DNA of 64,000 bases from Pseudomonadota bacterium (GCA_021324455.1 JAJPJA010000031.1:180212-244211); one strand, 5' to 3'. Counted from the first letter of the stretch, positions 10,844-21,782 are shown. Notes: a model not told the origin generated them from the sequence alone. Made by a program: numbers and translations.

Positions 10844-11719
10844 CTACCAATGGCGCGCCGCCAACGCCTGATTCAGCTCATCGCGCATCGCCCGCGCCGC
10901 CTGAGCGGCAGCCTCCGCCATGGACTGCTCGGCCCGCATCCGCACCGCATACATCAGGCTGCGGCTGGCGTTGACGATCACACCCAGTCCATCCCCGCGC
11001 GCCGCCGCCACCGCGTCCGCGGCGCTGGCACCCTGGGCGCCAAACCCCGGCGCCAGCACGATTGTATTCGGCATCAGCGCCCGGGCCCGCGCGGCTTGCG
11101 CCGGATAGGTCGCGCCGACCACCGCTGCGACCGAGCTGAGCCCGCAGCCGCCGATGAAATCGCTACCCCATCCCCTGACCCGGTCCGCCACCGCCTCCCA
11201 GAGCGGCCGGCCGCAAACGTCGAGATCCTGGAACTCGCCCGAGGATGGATTGGACGTCTTGACCAGCACGAACAGTCCACGGCCGCTGCGCACCCGGGCC
11301 ACAAACGGCGCCATCGCATCGCTGCCCAGATACGGATTGACCGTCACCGCGTCGCATGCGAAATCGCCGCCGCCCAAAAAAGCTTCGGCATACGCCGCCG
11401 ACGTGCTGCCGATATCGCCGCGCTTGGCGTCCGCAATTGTAATCAGGCCGCGGCTGCGGGCGAAGCGTACGACCTTGGCGAACGCCGCCATGCCGTCGAG
11501 TCCGCGCGCTTCGAAAAACGCCAGCTGCGGTTTGACCGCGACCACAAAATCGGCGCAGGCTTCGATAATCTCGCAGCAGAAATCCGCCAGCGTCCGCTTT
11601 ACGGGGATTCCCGGAGAAGTGGGCGTGTCCAGTTGTGGATCGACGCCGAGCACCAGCACACTGCGCTTTTGCTGCTGCGCCTCAACCAGCCGGTCGGCGA
11701 AGTCCATGGCCTGAAGCAT
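10844..11719 (-). CDS. pyrF: Orotidine 5'-phosphate decarboxylase, type 2
   Basis: Decarboxylates OMP to UMP, the last step of de novo pyrimidine synthesis. The 291-residue length and the central ITIADAKRGDIGSTSAAYAE identify the type 2 (long) family; the Lys and Asp of DAKRGD are the catalytic residues. FVLVKTSNPSSGEFQDL and TIVLAPGFGAQGA (phosphate-binding loop) also match. The alternative start at 11707 (MDFADRLVEA) would remove four residues; neither has a strong ribosome-binding site. It is divergent from the DoxX-like gene and followed after 162 bases by the lytic transglycosylase. Confidence 0.95.
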   Translation of the reverse strand: MLQAMDFADRLVEAQQQKRSVLVLGVDPQLDTPTSPGIPVKRTLADFCCEIIEACADFVVAVKPQLAFFEARGLDGMAAFAKVVRFARSRGLITIADAKRGDIGSTSAAYAEAFLGGGDFACDAVTVNPYLGSDAMAPFVARVRSGRGLFVLVKTSNPSSGEFQDLDVCGRPLWEAVADRVRGWGSDFIGGCGLSSVAAVVGATYPAQAARARALMPNTIVLAPGFGAQGASAADAVAAARGDGLGVIVNASRSLMYAVRMRAEQSMAEAAAQAARAMRDELNQALAARHW

Positions 11720-11818
11720 AGCCGCCGCTGGAAAGAGAATCCATCAAAACAGGAGCACCGCGCGGCGCTAAACCACCGCTCCTTCGGGCGGTAGGCAAAT
11801 ATGGACCGCTTGAAGTAG

Positions 11819-11836
11819 AGTCGATTCGGTTCGACT
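11819..11836. promoter_or_regulatory. Short inverted repeat upstream of the DoxX-like gene
   Basis: AGTCGA-TTCGGT-TCGACT is a perfect 6-base inverted repeat with a 6-base spacer, ending 23 bases before the DoxX-like ATG and just ahead of its AAGGAGG. It lies in the 139-base divergent gap with pyrF. It could be an operator or an mRNA hairpin near the ribosome-binding site; a chance occurrence is possible. Confidence 0.3.
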
Positions 11837-11858
11837 GCTTATAAGGAGGTCTGTGAGG

Positions 11859-12290
11859 ATGAGGATTGCCAGAATTATAGCTCGAATCCTGTTGGGCCTG
11901 GCTTTCGGCGTGATGCCGTGGACCGCCATTCTGCATCTGGCGCCCAACCCGCCGATGCCGCCGGCGGCCGGCGCTTTCATCGACGCCCTGATCAAAACCG
12001 GTTACATGCTGCCCCTGGTATGGGGCACTGAAATCGTGGCCGGTCTGCTGCTTTTGGCGGGAATTTTCGTGCCATTCGCGCTGATCCTGCTGGCACCGAT
12101 CCTGGTCAACATCTTTCTGTATCACGCGGTCTTGAATCACAGCGGATTCCTTTTGGCGGTGTTTCTCTGCCTGCTCGAGCTCTTTATGGCCTGGCAATAC
12201 CGGCACTCCTTTGACGCCCTGTTCGTCTCCACGCCGGCCGCCGAGCCGGCGGCGATGGGCGCGCCCGCCGCGGCGGTCAGGCAGAGCTGA
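11859..12290 (+). CDS. DoxX-like small integral membrane protein
   Basis: A 143-residue inner-membrane protein with three to four hydrophobic helices (residues about 4-20, 46-66, 68-90 and 95-112). The FGVMPWTAILHLAPNPPMPP start and GTEIVAGLLLLAGIFVPFAL core resemble DoxX-family proteins, whose roles in redox stress or sulfur metabolism are poorly defined. The Ala/Pro-rich C-terminus is probably disordered. ATG 11859 was chosen over GTG 11853 because AAGGAGG at 11843-11849 then has nine-base spacing. The APH-fold kinase gene follows by 75 bases in the same direction. Confidence 0.7.
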   Translation: MRIARIIARILLGLAFGVMPWTAILHLAPNPPMPPAAGAFIDALIKTGYMLPLVWGTEIVAGLLLLAGIFVPFALILLAPILVNIFLYHAVLNHSGFLLAVFLCLLELFMAWQYRHSFDALFVSTPAAEPAAMGAPAAAVRQS

Positions 12291-12365
12291 ATCGTAGAAC
12301 TGGCCCACGATCCGCTTTACATCCCGGATAGCCAGTATGGTAGCGTTCCGTGCGAGGTTGCTGCC

Positions 12366-13730
12366 ATGGCCGAGCTGGTCGAATCCGACGTAATCGCATG
12401 GGCGGAAAGCGCCCTTCACACCAAGGTAGTGCAATGCACGCGGCAATCGCGCGACAACGGCGGGCGTCCCGCATGGTTCATCACCTGCCGCAACGGCACC
12501 GGCCAGACCAGGTACTACATCCGCGGTAATCGCGGTCCGAGCTTCGAATACAACAGCATCTACAGCCTCGACCGCGAAGCGCGGCTGCTCAAGGTGCTGA
12601 AAAAGCATGGCGTGCCGGTTCCGGGCGTGGTGGCGGAATCGGCCAACCCGTACGCCATAATCCTGGAGTTTGTCGACGGTCAGGACGACTTCACGCTGAT
12701 CACGAACCAGGCCGAACGCGACGAGTACGGCCGTCAATTCGGCGCGATTATGGCCCAATGGCATGCGATACCGGTCAGCGAATTCCAGCAGATCGGATTT
12801 CCGATTCCTCGGACCGGCGCGGAGTACCTGGTACAGGACCTCGACGTGTGGGAAAAGGGATGCTTTCCGCATCTGAAGGAGCCGGTGCCGCTGGTCACCT
12901 TCGCCTGCCAATGGCTGCGGCGCAATCCGCCCGAGCCGCCCCGCCGTCCGGTCCTGGCGCAAGGCGATACCGGCCCCGGTCAGTTCATCTTCAAAGACGG
13001 CCGCATCCAGGCGGTCGTGGACTGGGAACTGGCGTTCGTCGGCGATCCGATGAATGAGCTGGCGCGTATCCGCACCCGCGACATGTGGTATCCCACTGGC
13101 AATCTCCCCAAATGGTTCCACTACTACAGCGAATACTCAGGCACGCCCCTGCAATTGGACAAAATCCGCTACTACAGCGTGATCGCGATGATGACCACGG
13201 CGCTGGCGCTCGGCCCGGTGGTGCAGAAGCTCGATCCGCGCGACGTACATGCGGAATGGATTGCGGAGGAGATATGGTCCAAGCGCGCCACCATCGAATG
13301 CCTGGCCGAAGCAATCGGAGTCCAACTTGAAGCGCCCGCCATTCCAACTGCGCGGCCCGGCCGGCTGTCGGCGCTGTTCGACGTGCTTGAAGACAACCTG
13401 CGCGAGGAGCAGTTGCCGCGCATGGAGGACCGCTTCCTGCGCTACCGTATGAGCATGGACCTGAGGCTGGTCACGCACATCCGGCATCTGACCGAAATCG
13501 GCCGCGAGATCGAGGCCGACGACCTCGACGACATGAAGGCCATCCTGGGGCGGCGGCCCCGGGACCGGCACGAGGGGATGCTGGCGATGGAAGAATTCGT
13601 GAAAAAAGCGGGCCCCGGGATGGACGCCGAGTTGACGCGTTACTTCTATCGCCATGCGATGCGCGAGGAGGCCCTGATGCGCGGCGCGATGGGCCGTATC
13701 GAAAACGCGGTCGTCTCCCCGGTCGCCTGA
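12366..13730 (+). CDS. Phosphotransferase family protein (APH/choline-kinase fold)
   Basis: A 454-residue protein of the aminoglycoside phosphotransferase superfamily. The N-lobe includes FEYNSIYSLDREARLLKVLK and ILEFVDGQDDF (hinge). The catalytic loop reads LAQGDTGPGQFIFKDGRIQA and the metal-binding Asp is in VVDWELAFVGDPMNELA. The Brenner motif HxDxxxxN is altered to QGDTGPGQ: the catalytic Asp is kept, while His and the metal-binding Asn are both Gln. About 170 extra C-terminal residues form a helical extension. Members in this metabolic context often phosphorylate small alcohols or acyl compounds, but the substrate is unknown and altered activity is possible. Confidence 0.8.
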   Translation: MAELVESDVIAWAESALHTKVVQCTRQSRDNGGRPAWFITCRNGTGQTRYYIRGNRGPSFEYNSIYSLDREARLLKVLKKHGVPVPGVVAESANPYAIILEFVDGQDDFTLITNQAERDEYGRQFGAIMAQWHAIPVSEFQQIGFPIPRTGAEYLVQDLDVWEKGCFPHLKEPVPLVTFACQWLRRNPPEPPRRPVLAQGDTGPGQFIFKDGRIQAVVDWELAFVGDPMNELARIRTRDMWYPTGNLPKWFHYYSEYSGTPLQLDKIRYYSVIAMMTTALALGPVVQKLDPRDVHAEWIAEEIWSKRATIECLAEAIGVQLEAPAIPTARPGRLSALFDVLEDNLREEQLPRMEDRFLRYRMSMDLRLVTHIRHLTEIGREIEADDLDDMKAILGRRPRDRHEGMLAMEEFVKKAGPGMDAELTRYFYRHAMREEALMRGAMGRIENAVVSPVA

Positions 13731-13886
13731 GACGTGGCCCAGGCTTTGCGGCCCATGTTCAATACAAACTCCAGAGTTTCTACAATTCCGGAGGCTCTTT
13801 CACTGTAGTCATTCCGACCGCCGACGCTCATGGCTTCGCCGCCGGCCGCATCGACATTCTGCAGTGGCGGGCCAATGCCCGCGCTT

Positions 13887-13905
13887 CACAGGCTGTACGC
13901 CTGTG
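13887..13905 (-). terminator. Hairpin just after the APC permease gene
   Basis: CACAGGC-TGTAC-GCCTGTG forms a perfect 7-base stem and 5-base loop, five bases beyond the permease stop codon on the minus strand. There is no U-tract after it, so it may be a weak or Rho-assisted terminator or an mRNA-end stabiliser. Confidence 0.35.
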
Positions 13906-13909
13906 TGCT

Positions 13910-15982
13910 TCATACGATCTCCGCCGTGATGTCCTCGCTCTCCGACAGCACCCTGACTTTGACCAGTTGCTCGCCCTCGGCGATCGATCCCCAATGCATC
14001 GCGAAGTGCTCCAGCTGCACGTCGGGCCGGAACTTGGCCGAGACGCCCATCACGACTTCGTCCACCTTGAGCAGGTTGGCGACGCGTGCGATGGCGAAGA
14101 GCTGATCGTTGGAGACCACCACCAGCGGCGTTACCGGGCGGCCGTGATCCTCGGCCACCTTGACCACTTTGCTGAACAGACGCTCTTCGGCGCTGGTGAA
14201 CACCACCGCGCCGTCGCTGGAAGCCAGACCTTTTTCGGTACGCACCGTCAGCACCACCAGCCGGCCGTTGCCGTGCTCGGACAGGTAGCGATGCAGGTGG
14301 GTCAGGTTCTGCGGATCGCGAATCGCAATCAGTTTGATTGGCCCGCCGTCTCCGTTGAGCGATTGCGGACCGAGTTCGTGTTCGCCGCTGAGCATCGCCA
14401 GATTGAAACGCTCCAGCTCCTCGCCGTATTCGTGCCTGGCCGCGCCGTTGATGCGTTCGGAAATCTCGAACACCACGAACAGGCCGGCGGTGAACAGCAG
14501 TCCGAAAATGGTCGCGACCTGCTTGGTCATCAGATTGATCAGCGCGGTTGCGAACAGAACCAGGAAGGTGAGGCCCAGCCCCAGGGGGAAGTCCTGGCCG
14601 CCCGGACGAAAGAAGCTCAGATTCAGCGGCATCCGCCACAGCCGCTTGTATTTGTCCTTGTAGCGCAGCACCAGGACCGAAAGCGTCTTGAAGACGAAGC
14701 TCCAGATCACGCCAAAAGCGTACGCTTCGCCCAGCACGTACATATCGCCGCGCGACAGCACGATGGTCGCAATCTGCAGGCCGGCGACCAGGTTGACGAT
14801 GCGGTAGTTGGTGCCGTAGCGCTTGTGCGGATGGCGGAACCAGTCCAGCAGCACGCCGTCTTCCGCCACCCGCGTCAGCACTCCGGTCGAGCCCACGATG
14901 GCGGTGTTCACCGCGCCCGACAGGATCAGGAAGCCGACCAACACCACGAAAGCGCGCAGCACCGTCCGCAGCCACAGCGGTCCCACCATGTACATGGCCA
15001 GGCCGCCGATCAGGTCATCGGAATATTTCGCCATCCGCACGCTGTCGGGGATGATCATCACAGCGAAGAACGAGATGACCGAGGTCAGCAGCAGCGTGTA
15101 TATGAAAATGACCAGGCCGGTGCGCAGCAGGTTCTTGAGCTTGGGGGCCTCGATCTCGCGGTTGACCTGCGCCAGCGATTCCTCCCCGGACATCGCGAGG
15201 ATCGAATGTCCCCAGGCGATAAGAATACCCAGCGCGCCGATCGTACGCGCCGGCGGCCAGTGCGCCAGCCATCCCAGCGACTGATCGCCGAACTTCAGTT
15301 CGAGCGGCGGCATGTGCGCGCCGCGCATATAGACGGTCAGCGAGCACCACCCGATCATGAGCACGCCCATCACCGTGGTGATCAGCATGATCTTGAGCGC
15401 CTTGTCGCTCGACTCCTCGATACCGAGGATGTTCTGCCACCAGAAATAGATGGTGACGGCGATTGCGAATATCGCGGCGGTGAAGTCGGGCGGCAGCCTG
15501 ACCCCCGGATGGGCCATCGCCAGCAGTTCGTTCAGCAGGCCGGTCAAGTACTGGCCCGCCGACACCCCGCTGATCGGACCGGTCAGAACGTAGTCGAACA
15601 TCAGGGCCGACACCGAGATCTTGGCGAGCGTCGAACCCATCGCCTCCTTGACCACGCGGTACACGCCGCCGCGCGTGAACATCGAGCACGACTCGACGTA
15701 GACCGCGCGCACCGCGTAAGCAAACAGCATCACGGCCAGAATGAAATACGGCGCCGAACGGCCCACCGCCTGCTCGACGATGCCGCCGATGTAGTACACC
15801 GTCGAGGCCATGTCGCACAGCACCACCGCCGACGCTCTCCAGAACGAGATGAAGGTCAGCATCGCGGTGGAAATGACGATGACCTGGGTCTGCTTGCCGG
15901 ATTTGGTGGCCGGTTGGGGGCCGCCCGGGGACGCCGTATCGCCGGGGACCGCGCGAGTGGAAGATAAAGCCGGGCTGCTCAT
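13910..15982 (-). CDS. APC superfamily amino acid/polyamine permease with C-terminal cytosolic domain
   Basis: A 690-residue inner-membrane transporter. About twelve membrane segments fill residues 30-490, with ASTVYYIGGIVEQAVGRSAP and VLTGPISGVSAGQYLTGLLN matching the first helices of APC carriers. The last 170 residues are soluble: PIKLIAIRDPQNLTHLHRYL, RLVVLTVRTEKG and EVVMGVSAKF resemble a universal-stress-protein-like domain, as found on some APC and cation-chloride carriers. An Ala/Pro/Gly-rich stretch precedes the first helix. It is divergent from the histidine kinase at 16177 across 194 bases. That arrangement is compatible with the two-component pair controlling it (inference). Confidence 0.85.
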   Translation of the reverse strand: MSSPALSSTRAVPGDTASPGGPQPATKSGKQTQVIVISTAMLTFISFWRASAVVLCDMASTVYYIGGIVEQAVGRSAPYFILAVMLFAYAVRAVYVESCSMFTRGGVYRVVKEAMGSTLAKISVSALMFDYVLTGPISGVSAGQYLTGLLNELLAMAHPGVRLPPDFTAAIFAIAVTIYFWWQNILGIEESSDKALKIMLITTVMGVLMIGWCSLTVYMRGAHMPPLELKFGDQSLGWLAHWPPARTIGALGILIAWGHSILAMSGEESLAQVNREIEAPKLKNLLRTGLVIFIYTLLLTSVISFFAVMIIPDSVRMAKYSDDLIGGLAMYMVGPLWLRTVLRAFVVLVGFLILSGAVNTAIVGSTGVLTRVAEDGVLLDWFRHPHKRYGTNYRIVNLVAGLQIATIVLSRGDMYVLGEAYAFGVIWSFVFKTLSVLVLRYKDKYKRLWRMPLNLSFFRPGGQDFPLGLGLTFLVLFATALINLMTKQVATIFGLLFTAGLFVVFEISERINGAARHEYGEELERFNLAMLSGEHELGPQSLNGDGGPIKLIAIRDPQNLTHLHRYLSEHGNGRLVVLTVRTEKGLASSDGAVVFTSAEERLFSKVVKVAEDHGRPVTPLVVVSNDQLFAIARVANLLKVDEVVMGVSAKFRPDVQLEHFAMHWGSIAEGEQLVKVRVLSESEDITAEIV

Positions 15983-16176
15983 TGAATCCGATCAAAAACC
16001 TCTGGTTGTGAATGGAGAGGTTTCAGAGCGCAACTGACGTGCCAGAAAAACCCTTGCAATTGCCATGGTCGAAGCGCCGCCGCAATGCAGGACGCAACCC
16101 TGAAGCCGGCCGCGGCCGTGCATTATGCAATCCGCACCGCCTTGTCGCAGAGCGCAAAAACGCCGACAATCAGCTC

Positions 16177-17989
16177 ATGTCGACTAACGCGGCCGACGCT
16201 GGCGGATGGCGCCGCTTGTGGTGGTCGCTCGCCGGGCGGATCTGGCTCACCAGTCTGGCGCTGGTGATTCTGATGGGTGCGTTGGGCGTCAGTATCGCCG
16301 CACGCCTCGCCATTCTGGAGCGTTCGGTCAACCGGGTGCTCTCGCGCAATTACCGCTCGATCCAGGCGGCCCAGGGCATGTCGGCCGCGATCGAGCATCT
16401 GCGCACCGGCGACCAGACCCGCGCGCAGGCACGTGCGGATTTCGACCGCATGCTCTCCATCGAGCGCCACAACCTGACCGAGCCGGGCGAGGGGGAACTG
16501 GCCGCGAGGATTGCGCGTCAGGCCGGCGCGTTTTTCGCCGCGCCCGATACCCGGGGCGCGCCGCTTGCCCTGCAGCAGTCGCTGGCCGCCCTGATTGCAC
16601 TCAACGAACGCGCCATGTTCAGCGCCGATCGCCATACCGTGGCGGTGGCGCGCAGCTTCCGCATCGAGGCGCTGACGTTTCTGCTCGCTGCCGCGTTGCT
16701 GCTGGCGGCGTCGAGCTATGCCCTGTCGCGCAGCCTGGTCAATCGTCCGCTCGCCGAGCTGATTCGCACCGTGCGCATGATCGACAGCGAGCAGTCGCTG
16801 CGCGCGGCGGCGCGGCCGCACACCGTCGAGCTGGCCGAACTCGCCGACGAGTTCAATGCCATGGTGTGGCGGCTGCAGACGGACTCCGCCCGCCGGCTGG
16901 CGGAACTTGACCGCGAGCGTTCCAAGATCGACGCGATCATGGAAAGTATCGAGGACGGCCTGATCGTGCTCGATCCGCAGCGCGCCATCGTGCACATGAA
17001 CGAGGTCGCGGGCGCGATTCTCGATCTGCCGCATTGCGCCATCCTGGGCACGCGGCTGCAGAGTTTGGGCGCGCACGGGTCGCACGCGGCGCGGCTGGTT
17101 GCGGCGCTGGACGGGCGCGGCGCCGGCGACGGCGCTCCGATCGAGTTCAAGGTATTCGTGCGCGGCCGCGACCACAGCTACCTGGTGCGCGAATTGCCCT
17201 GGACCGGCCGCGCAAAACACAACGGCGCCGCCGCCGATAACGCCCAGCTGCTCGGCACCGTCATTCTGCTGCAGGACGTCACCCTGCTGCGCGACCGCGA
17301 GAAGGCCCATTCCCACCTCATCGCGACGCTGTCCCATGAGCTGAAAACCCCGCTGACCTCGCTGCGCATCGCCGCCGAACTGCTCGAGGAATCGATCGCC
17401 GGCGGATTGCCGCCGCGCGCCCGCGAAATCTTCGCCACGCTGCAGGAAGACATCGCGCGCCTGCAAACGATCGCCGGCGATCTGCTTGACGCCTCGCGCA
17501 GCAGCGCCGCCCGCATCGGCGTCGATCGCCGGCCCATCCTGCTCGATGAAGTGGTAAGCGAAATCGCGCGGCCGCTGGCGATGCAGGCGCGCGAGAAGCG
17601 CATCATGCTTGAGCTGCGCGGCGTGGAGCATCCGCTGCCCATCTGGGGCGATCCGATCAAGCTGCCGTGGGTGATCACCAACCTGGTCGGCAATGCGCTG
17701 CGCTATACTCCCGCGGGCGGACGCATCACAATCGAACTGGCGCAGCATGACGGCGCCGTGCGCGTGGTGGTCAGCGATACCGGATGCGGAATCGACAGCC
17801 GCGCCCTGGAAACGATCTTCGAACCGTACGCGCAGGGAGCGGCGATGCCCGGCCAGACCGGCGCGGCCGGCCTGGGACTCTATATCACCAAGGAAATCGT
17901 CCAGGCGCATAACGGGAGAATTTTTGTGAGCAGCGGAGTCGGCATCGGAACCACCTTTACGGTCGAAATTCCGCTGAGGGAGCAGGCGC

Positions 17990-17997
<8 letters not shown>
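16177..17997 (+). CDS. Sensor histidine kinase, KinB-like architecture
   Basis: A 606-residue inner-membrane kinase. TM1 lies at about 20-45, a periplasmic helical domain of about 115 residues follows, TM2 is at about 165-190 with an HAMP-like segment, then a PAS domain (IDAIMESIEDGLIVLDPQRA). HisKA has His387 in ATLSHELKTPLTSLRI. The HATPase has N (VITNLVGNALRYTP), G1 (VSDTGCGIDS) and G2 (GLGLYITKEIV) boxes. The order resembles Pseudomonas KinB. The start at MSTNAADAGG is chosen because the ORF's first 55 residues lack family character. The response regulator overlaps its 3' end by eight bases, so the two are a translationally coupled pair. The signal is unknown. Confidence 0.9.
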
Positions 17998-19324
<1,327 letters not shown>

Positions 19325-19350
19325 CCCCTGTACCGGATCGAGCGGAGCAA

Positions 19351-19932
19351 CTATTTAGCGGCCCAGGTCTGGAGTTTGAAACTGGGATCGTCGGCCCCCG
19401 GCCCGGATACCGGCACGACGCTGATGTCGCGGAAGTATGCGCGGCCCGTATTCTGACTCGAATAGAATCCCAGACGGCAGGCGAGCACCACGTCGGTCTC
19501 TTTGGGCACCTGCAGGTAAAATCCAATCGGCTCCCAGTAGCCGGTGCCCCTTACGTGGCGCGACAGAATCCAGCTCTCCATGATGGAGATGTTGGCGCCG
19601 GTGTCCAGTTCGCCGACATTTTCCGTGCGCGCACTGGCGGTAAAATGATACCAGCCCGGCTTGAGATGGACGGTCTGCTCCCAGCGCGAATCGGCCGGCT
19701 GATAGTTCCAGATGCTGAGGTCGGCCGGCTGCCGATCCTTCTCCCACTCGAAGGTGACGTCGCCCGGCGGCATCGTATAAGGATCGTGCTGCCAGCATTG
19801 CGGTGAATCGCCGCTGCCGGCGGTCAAATCGGGATTGCACAGCAGGTTGGTCTGCGCGCGCGCGGCGTACGGCAGACCCGATACGATCAAAGCGAGAGCC
19901 GCAACCAGGGCGGGTTTGCGCGTGATATTCAT
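19351..19932 (-). CDS. Exported protein with predicted beta-sandwich (carbohydrate-binding-like) domain
   Basis: A 193-residue protein. MNITRKPALVAALALIVSGL then PYAARA is a Sec signal peptide with an AxA cleavage site. The mature protein starts with LLCNPDLTAGSGDSPQCW, the usual opening of CBM-like jelly-roll domains (NxDFExGxxxxPxxW). It later shows VHLKPGWYHFTASARTE, a typical strand pattern, and a late GRAYFRDISVVP. Two cysteines near the N-terminus may pair. Probably binds sugar polymers in the periplasm or outside, without an attached enzyme. It is convergent with the response regulator, 26 bases away. Confidence 0.72.
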   Translation of the reverse strand: MNITRKPALVAALALIVSGLPYAARAQTNLLCNPDLTAGSGDSPQCWQHDPYTMPPGDVTFEWEKDRQPADLSIWNYQPADSRWEQTVHLKPGWYHFTASARTENVGELDTGANISIMESWILSRHVRGTGYWEPIGFYLQVPKETDVVLACRLGFYSSQNTGRAYFRDISVVPVSGPGADDPSFKLQTWAAK

Positions 19933-20080
19933 ATAGATCTCTGAGCGGCGCGTTAGAAGGCTGAATCAGTTCAATGACTCGCCGCTTTTCACCACAGCAA
20001 AATCGGCTCCCGCTTGCAACGCCCGGTCCCCTCGCTCACAGCCGTGCGGATTATCCATTTGTCGACCGCAGCCCTTGCCA

Positions 20081-20119
20081 GAGCGGGGCGGGCGTCCCTC
20101 AAGGACGCCCGCCCCGCTC
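20081..20119. repeat. Perfect 17-base inverted repeat (G+C-rich hairpin)
   Basis: GAGCGGGGCGGGCGTCC, loop CTCAA, then the exact reverse complement: a very stable hairpin. It lies 33-71 bases after the enoyl-CoA hydratase stop on the minus strand, where it may terminate or protect that transcript. No U-tract flanks it on either strand, so a REP-like or nucleoid-protein site is an alternative. Confidence 0.6.
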
Positions 20120-20151
20120 ACCAGCAGCAGCCTCGGTCATTCTACCAGCCG

Positions 20152-20907
20152 TCAAGGGCGGCTGACGGAATCGATAATCGCCAGCCCTTCCATGGCCAGG
20201 CCCGGCGTCAGGTTATCCAGCATCAGGCGCTTCAGATGCTGGGTCATCGCGCTGCGCGCGTACCTGATCGCAAGCGGCGGCCTGGTCACGATGTGGCGCG
20301 CCAGTTCCCACGCGCGCGGCAGCAGGCGTTCGCGCGGCAACACCTCGCTGACGATGCCGAGCGCCAGCGCTTGGTGGGCCGCTATCTTCTGTCCGGTCAG
20401 CAGAAAGTAGCGTCCGCGGTTGTAGCCCAACAACAGCGGCCACACCACGTGCACGCCGTCGCCGGGCACGGCGCCGCCGGGAAAATGCGCCAGATCGGCG
20501 AATTCGGCGTCGTCGCTGGCCAGTACGATGTCGCTGAGCACCGCCAGTTCGGCATGCACGTACGCCGCGCCGTTGACCGCCGCGATGATCGGCACCTCGA
20601 TGTCGAGCAGGTCCATCAGCAGATGCTTGCCTTCGAAGATAATCCGGTCCCAGCTCTGCGCCGTGGTGCGGCCGAAGCTGCCGGCGTCGATCTCGGCGCA
20701 AAACGACTTGCCCGTGCCGGTCATGATTACCGCCTTGTTCTCCGGGTCGCGGGCGATGTCGGCAAAGAGGTCGCCGAATTCCGTATGCGGTCCGGGCTGC
20801 CAGATCATCTCCTTGCCGCCGGTATGGAAAGTGACCTGAAGAATGCCGTCATGCCGCTCCAGCCGCGCGTGCTGATACCTGGTCTGATACTGTTCGAATC
20901 GGCTCAT
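20152..20907 (-). CDS. Enoyl-CoA hydratase/isomerase family protein
   Basis: Crotonase-fold enzyme of 251 residues, acting on CoA thioesters in the cytosol. NKAVIMTGTGKSFCAEIDAG corresponds to the first oxyanion-hole strand and IIAAVNGAAYVHAELAVLSD to the second. GGAVPGDGVHVVWPLLLGYN follows, matching the active-site helix region. The usual catalytic Glu positions are not clearly recognisable, so the exact reaction is open. The start at 20907 (MSRFEQYQTRYQ) has GGAGGA eight to nine bases upstream. It is divergent from the SDR gene across 98 bases; the two together could carry out hydration and oxidation of one acyl-CoA (inference). Confidence 0.85.
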   Translation of the reverse strand: MSRFEQYQTRYQHARLERHDGILQVTFHTGGKEMIWQPGPHTEFGDLFADIARDPENKAVIMTGTGKSFCAEIDAGSFGRTTAQSWDRIIFEGKHLLMDLLDIEVPIIAAVNGAAYVHAELAVLSDIVLASDDAEFADLAHFPGGAVPGDGVHVVWPLLLGYNRGRYFLLTGQKIAAHQALALGIVSEVLPRERLLPRAWELARHIVTRPPLAIRYARSAMTQHLKRLMLDNLTPGLAMEGLAIIDSVSRP

Positions 20908-21005
20908 GGGTTGTCTCCTCCGATTGATTTTTGAAGCGCCGCAGGCAAACTGAATCGTGATTGGGAGCAAAGGTCAAACTTGAACAGTGCGCGCCGGAGG
21001 TGGTT

Positions 21006-21782
21006 ATGCGCTTTGACGGAAAAGTCGGAATTGTGACCGGGGGAGCGTCGGGAATCGGCCGCGCGACGGCGGTTGGATTCGCCCGCCGCGGCGGCGTCGT
21101 GATCGTCGCCGACCACAGCGAGCGCGGCGCCAGGGCCGTGGCCGAAGAGATTGCCGGCCTGGGCGGCAAGGCCGAGCCCATCAAGACCGACGTCACCAAA
21201 GAGGCCGACATCCAGGCCGCCGTCGCGCTGGCGCGCAAGCAGTTCGGCCGCCTCGATTTCATCCACAACAACGCCTACGCCTTCGGCAAGGGATGGGAAC
21301 CGGCGCTGGCCGGCGACTTCAAGGACGAGTTCTGGGATCACGCGATCAATATCGGGCTGACGGCGGTGTTTCGCGGCACCCGCGCGGCGCTGGCCGTGAT
21401 GCGCGAGCAGGGTTCGGGCTCGATCGTGAATACCGCGTCGATTTCCGGACTGTTCGCCGATTACAAGAACTCCGCCTACAACGCGGTCAAGGCGGGAGTG
21501 ATCAACTTCACCCGCGCGGTGGCGCAGGAATACGGTCCGATGGGTATCCGCGCCAACTGCGTATGCCCCGGCGTTATCGCCACGCCGCCGGTGGTGCAGA
21601 TGACGACCGACCCGGAGCGTCGCAAGCGCTTTGCCCAGAAGGTGCCGCTGCGGCGAATGGGTCAGCCCGAGGAGCTGGCCAACGTGGTGCTGTTTCTGGC
21701 TTCCGACCTGTCCTCGTACGTAACCGGCGCCGCCTATGTATGCGACGGCGGCCTGACGCTGTCCTCGCGGGTCGAGCTGTAG
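21006..21782 (+). CDS. Short-chain dehydrogenase/reductase (SDR) family oxidoreductase
   Basis: NAD(P)-dependent oxidoreductase of 258 residues. The Rossmann motif is TGGASGIG near residue 12, and the NNA(G) motif appears as HNNAYAFG. The catalytic Ser is in NTASISGLFAD and the YxxxK pair is in SAYNAVKAGV. The C-terminal AAYVCDGGLTL closes a classical SDR. The start at 21006 has GGAGG five bases upstream; an upstream in-frame start at 20961 would run into the divergent promoter region. Its likely substrate is a hydroxyacyl compound, given the divergent enoyl-CoA hydratase. Confidence 0.92.
   Translation: MRFDGKVGIVTGGASGIGRATAVGFARRGGVVIVADHSERGARAVAEEIAGLGGKAEPIKTDVTKEADIQAAVALARKQFGRLDFIHNNAYAFGKGWEPALAGDFKDEFWDHAINIGLTAVFRGTRAALAVMREQGSGSIVNTASISGLFADYKNSAYNAVKAGVINFTRAVAQEYGPMGIRANCVCPGVIATPPVVQMTTDPERRKRFAQKVPLRRMGQPEELANVVLFLASDLSSYVTGAAYVCDGGLTLSSRVEL

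Noticed and set aside
13967..15967. Plus-strand ORF of 666 codons opposite the APC permease
   Set aside because: Arg/Gln/His-rich antisense composition; the minus frame shows a complete permease.
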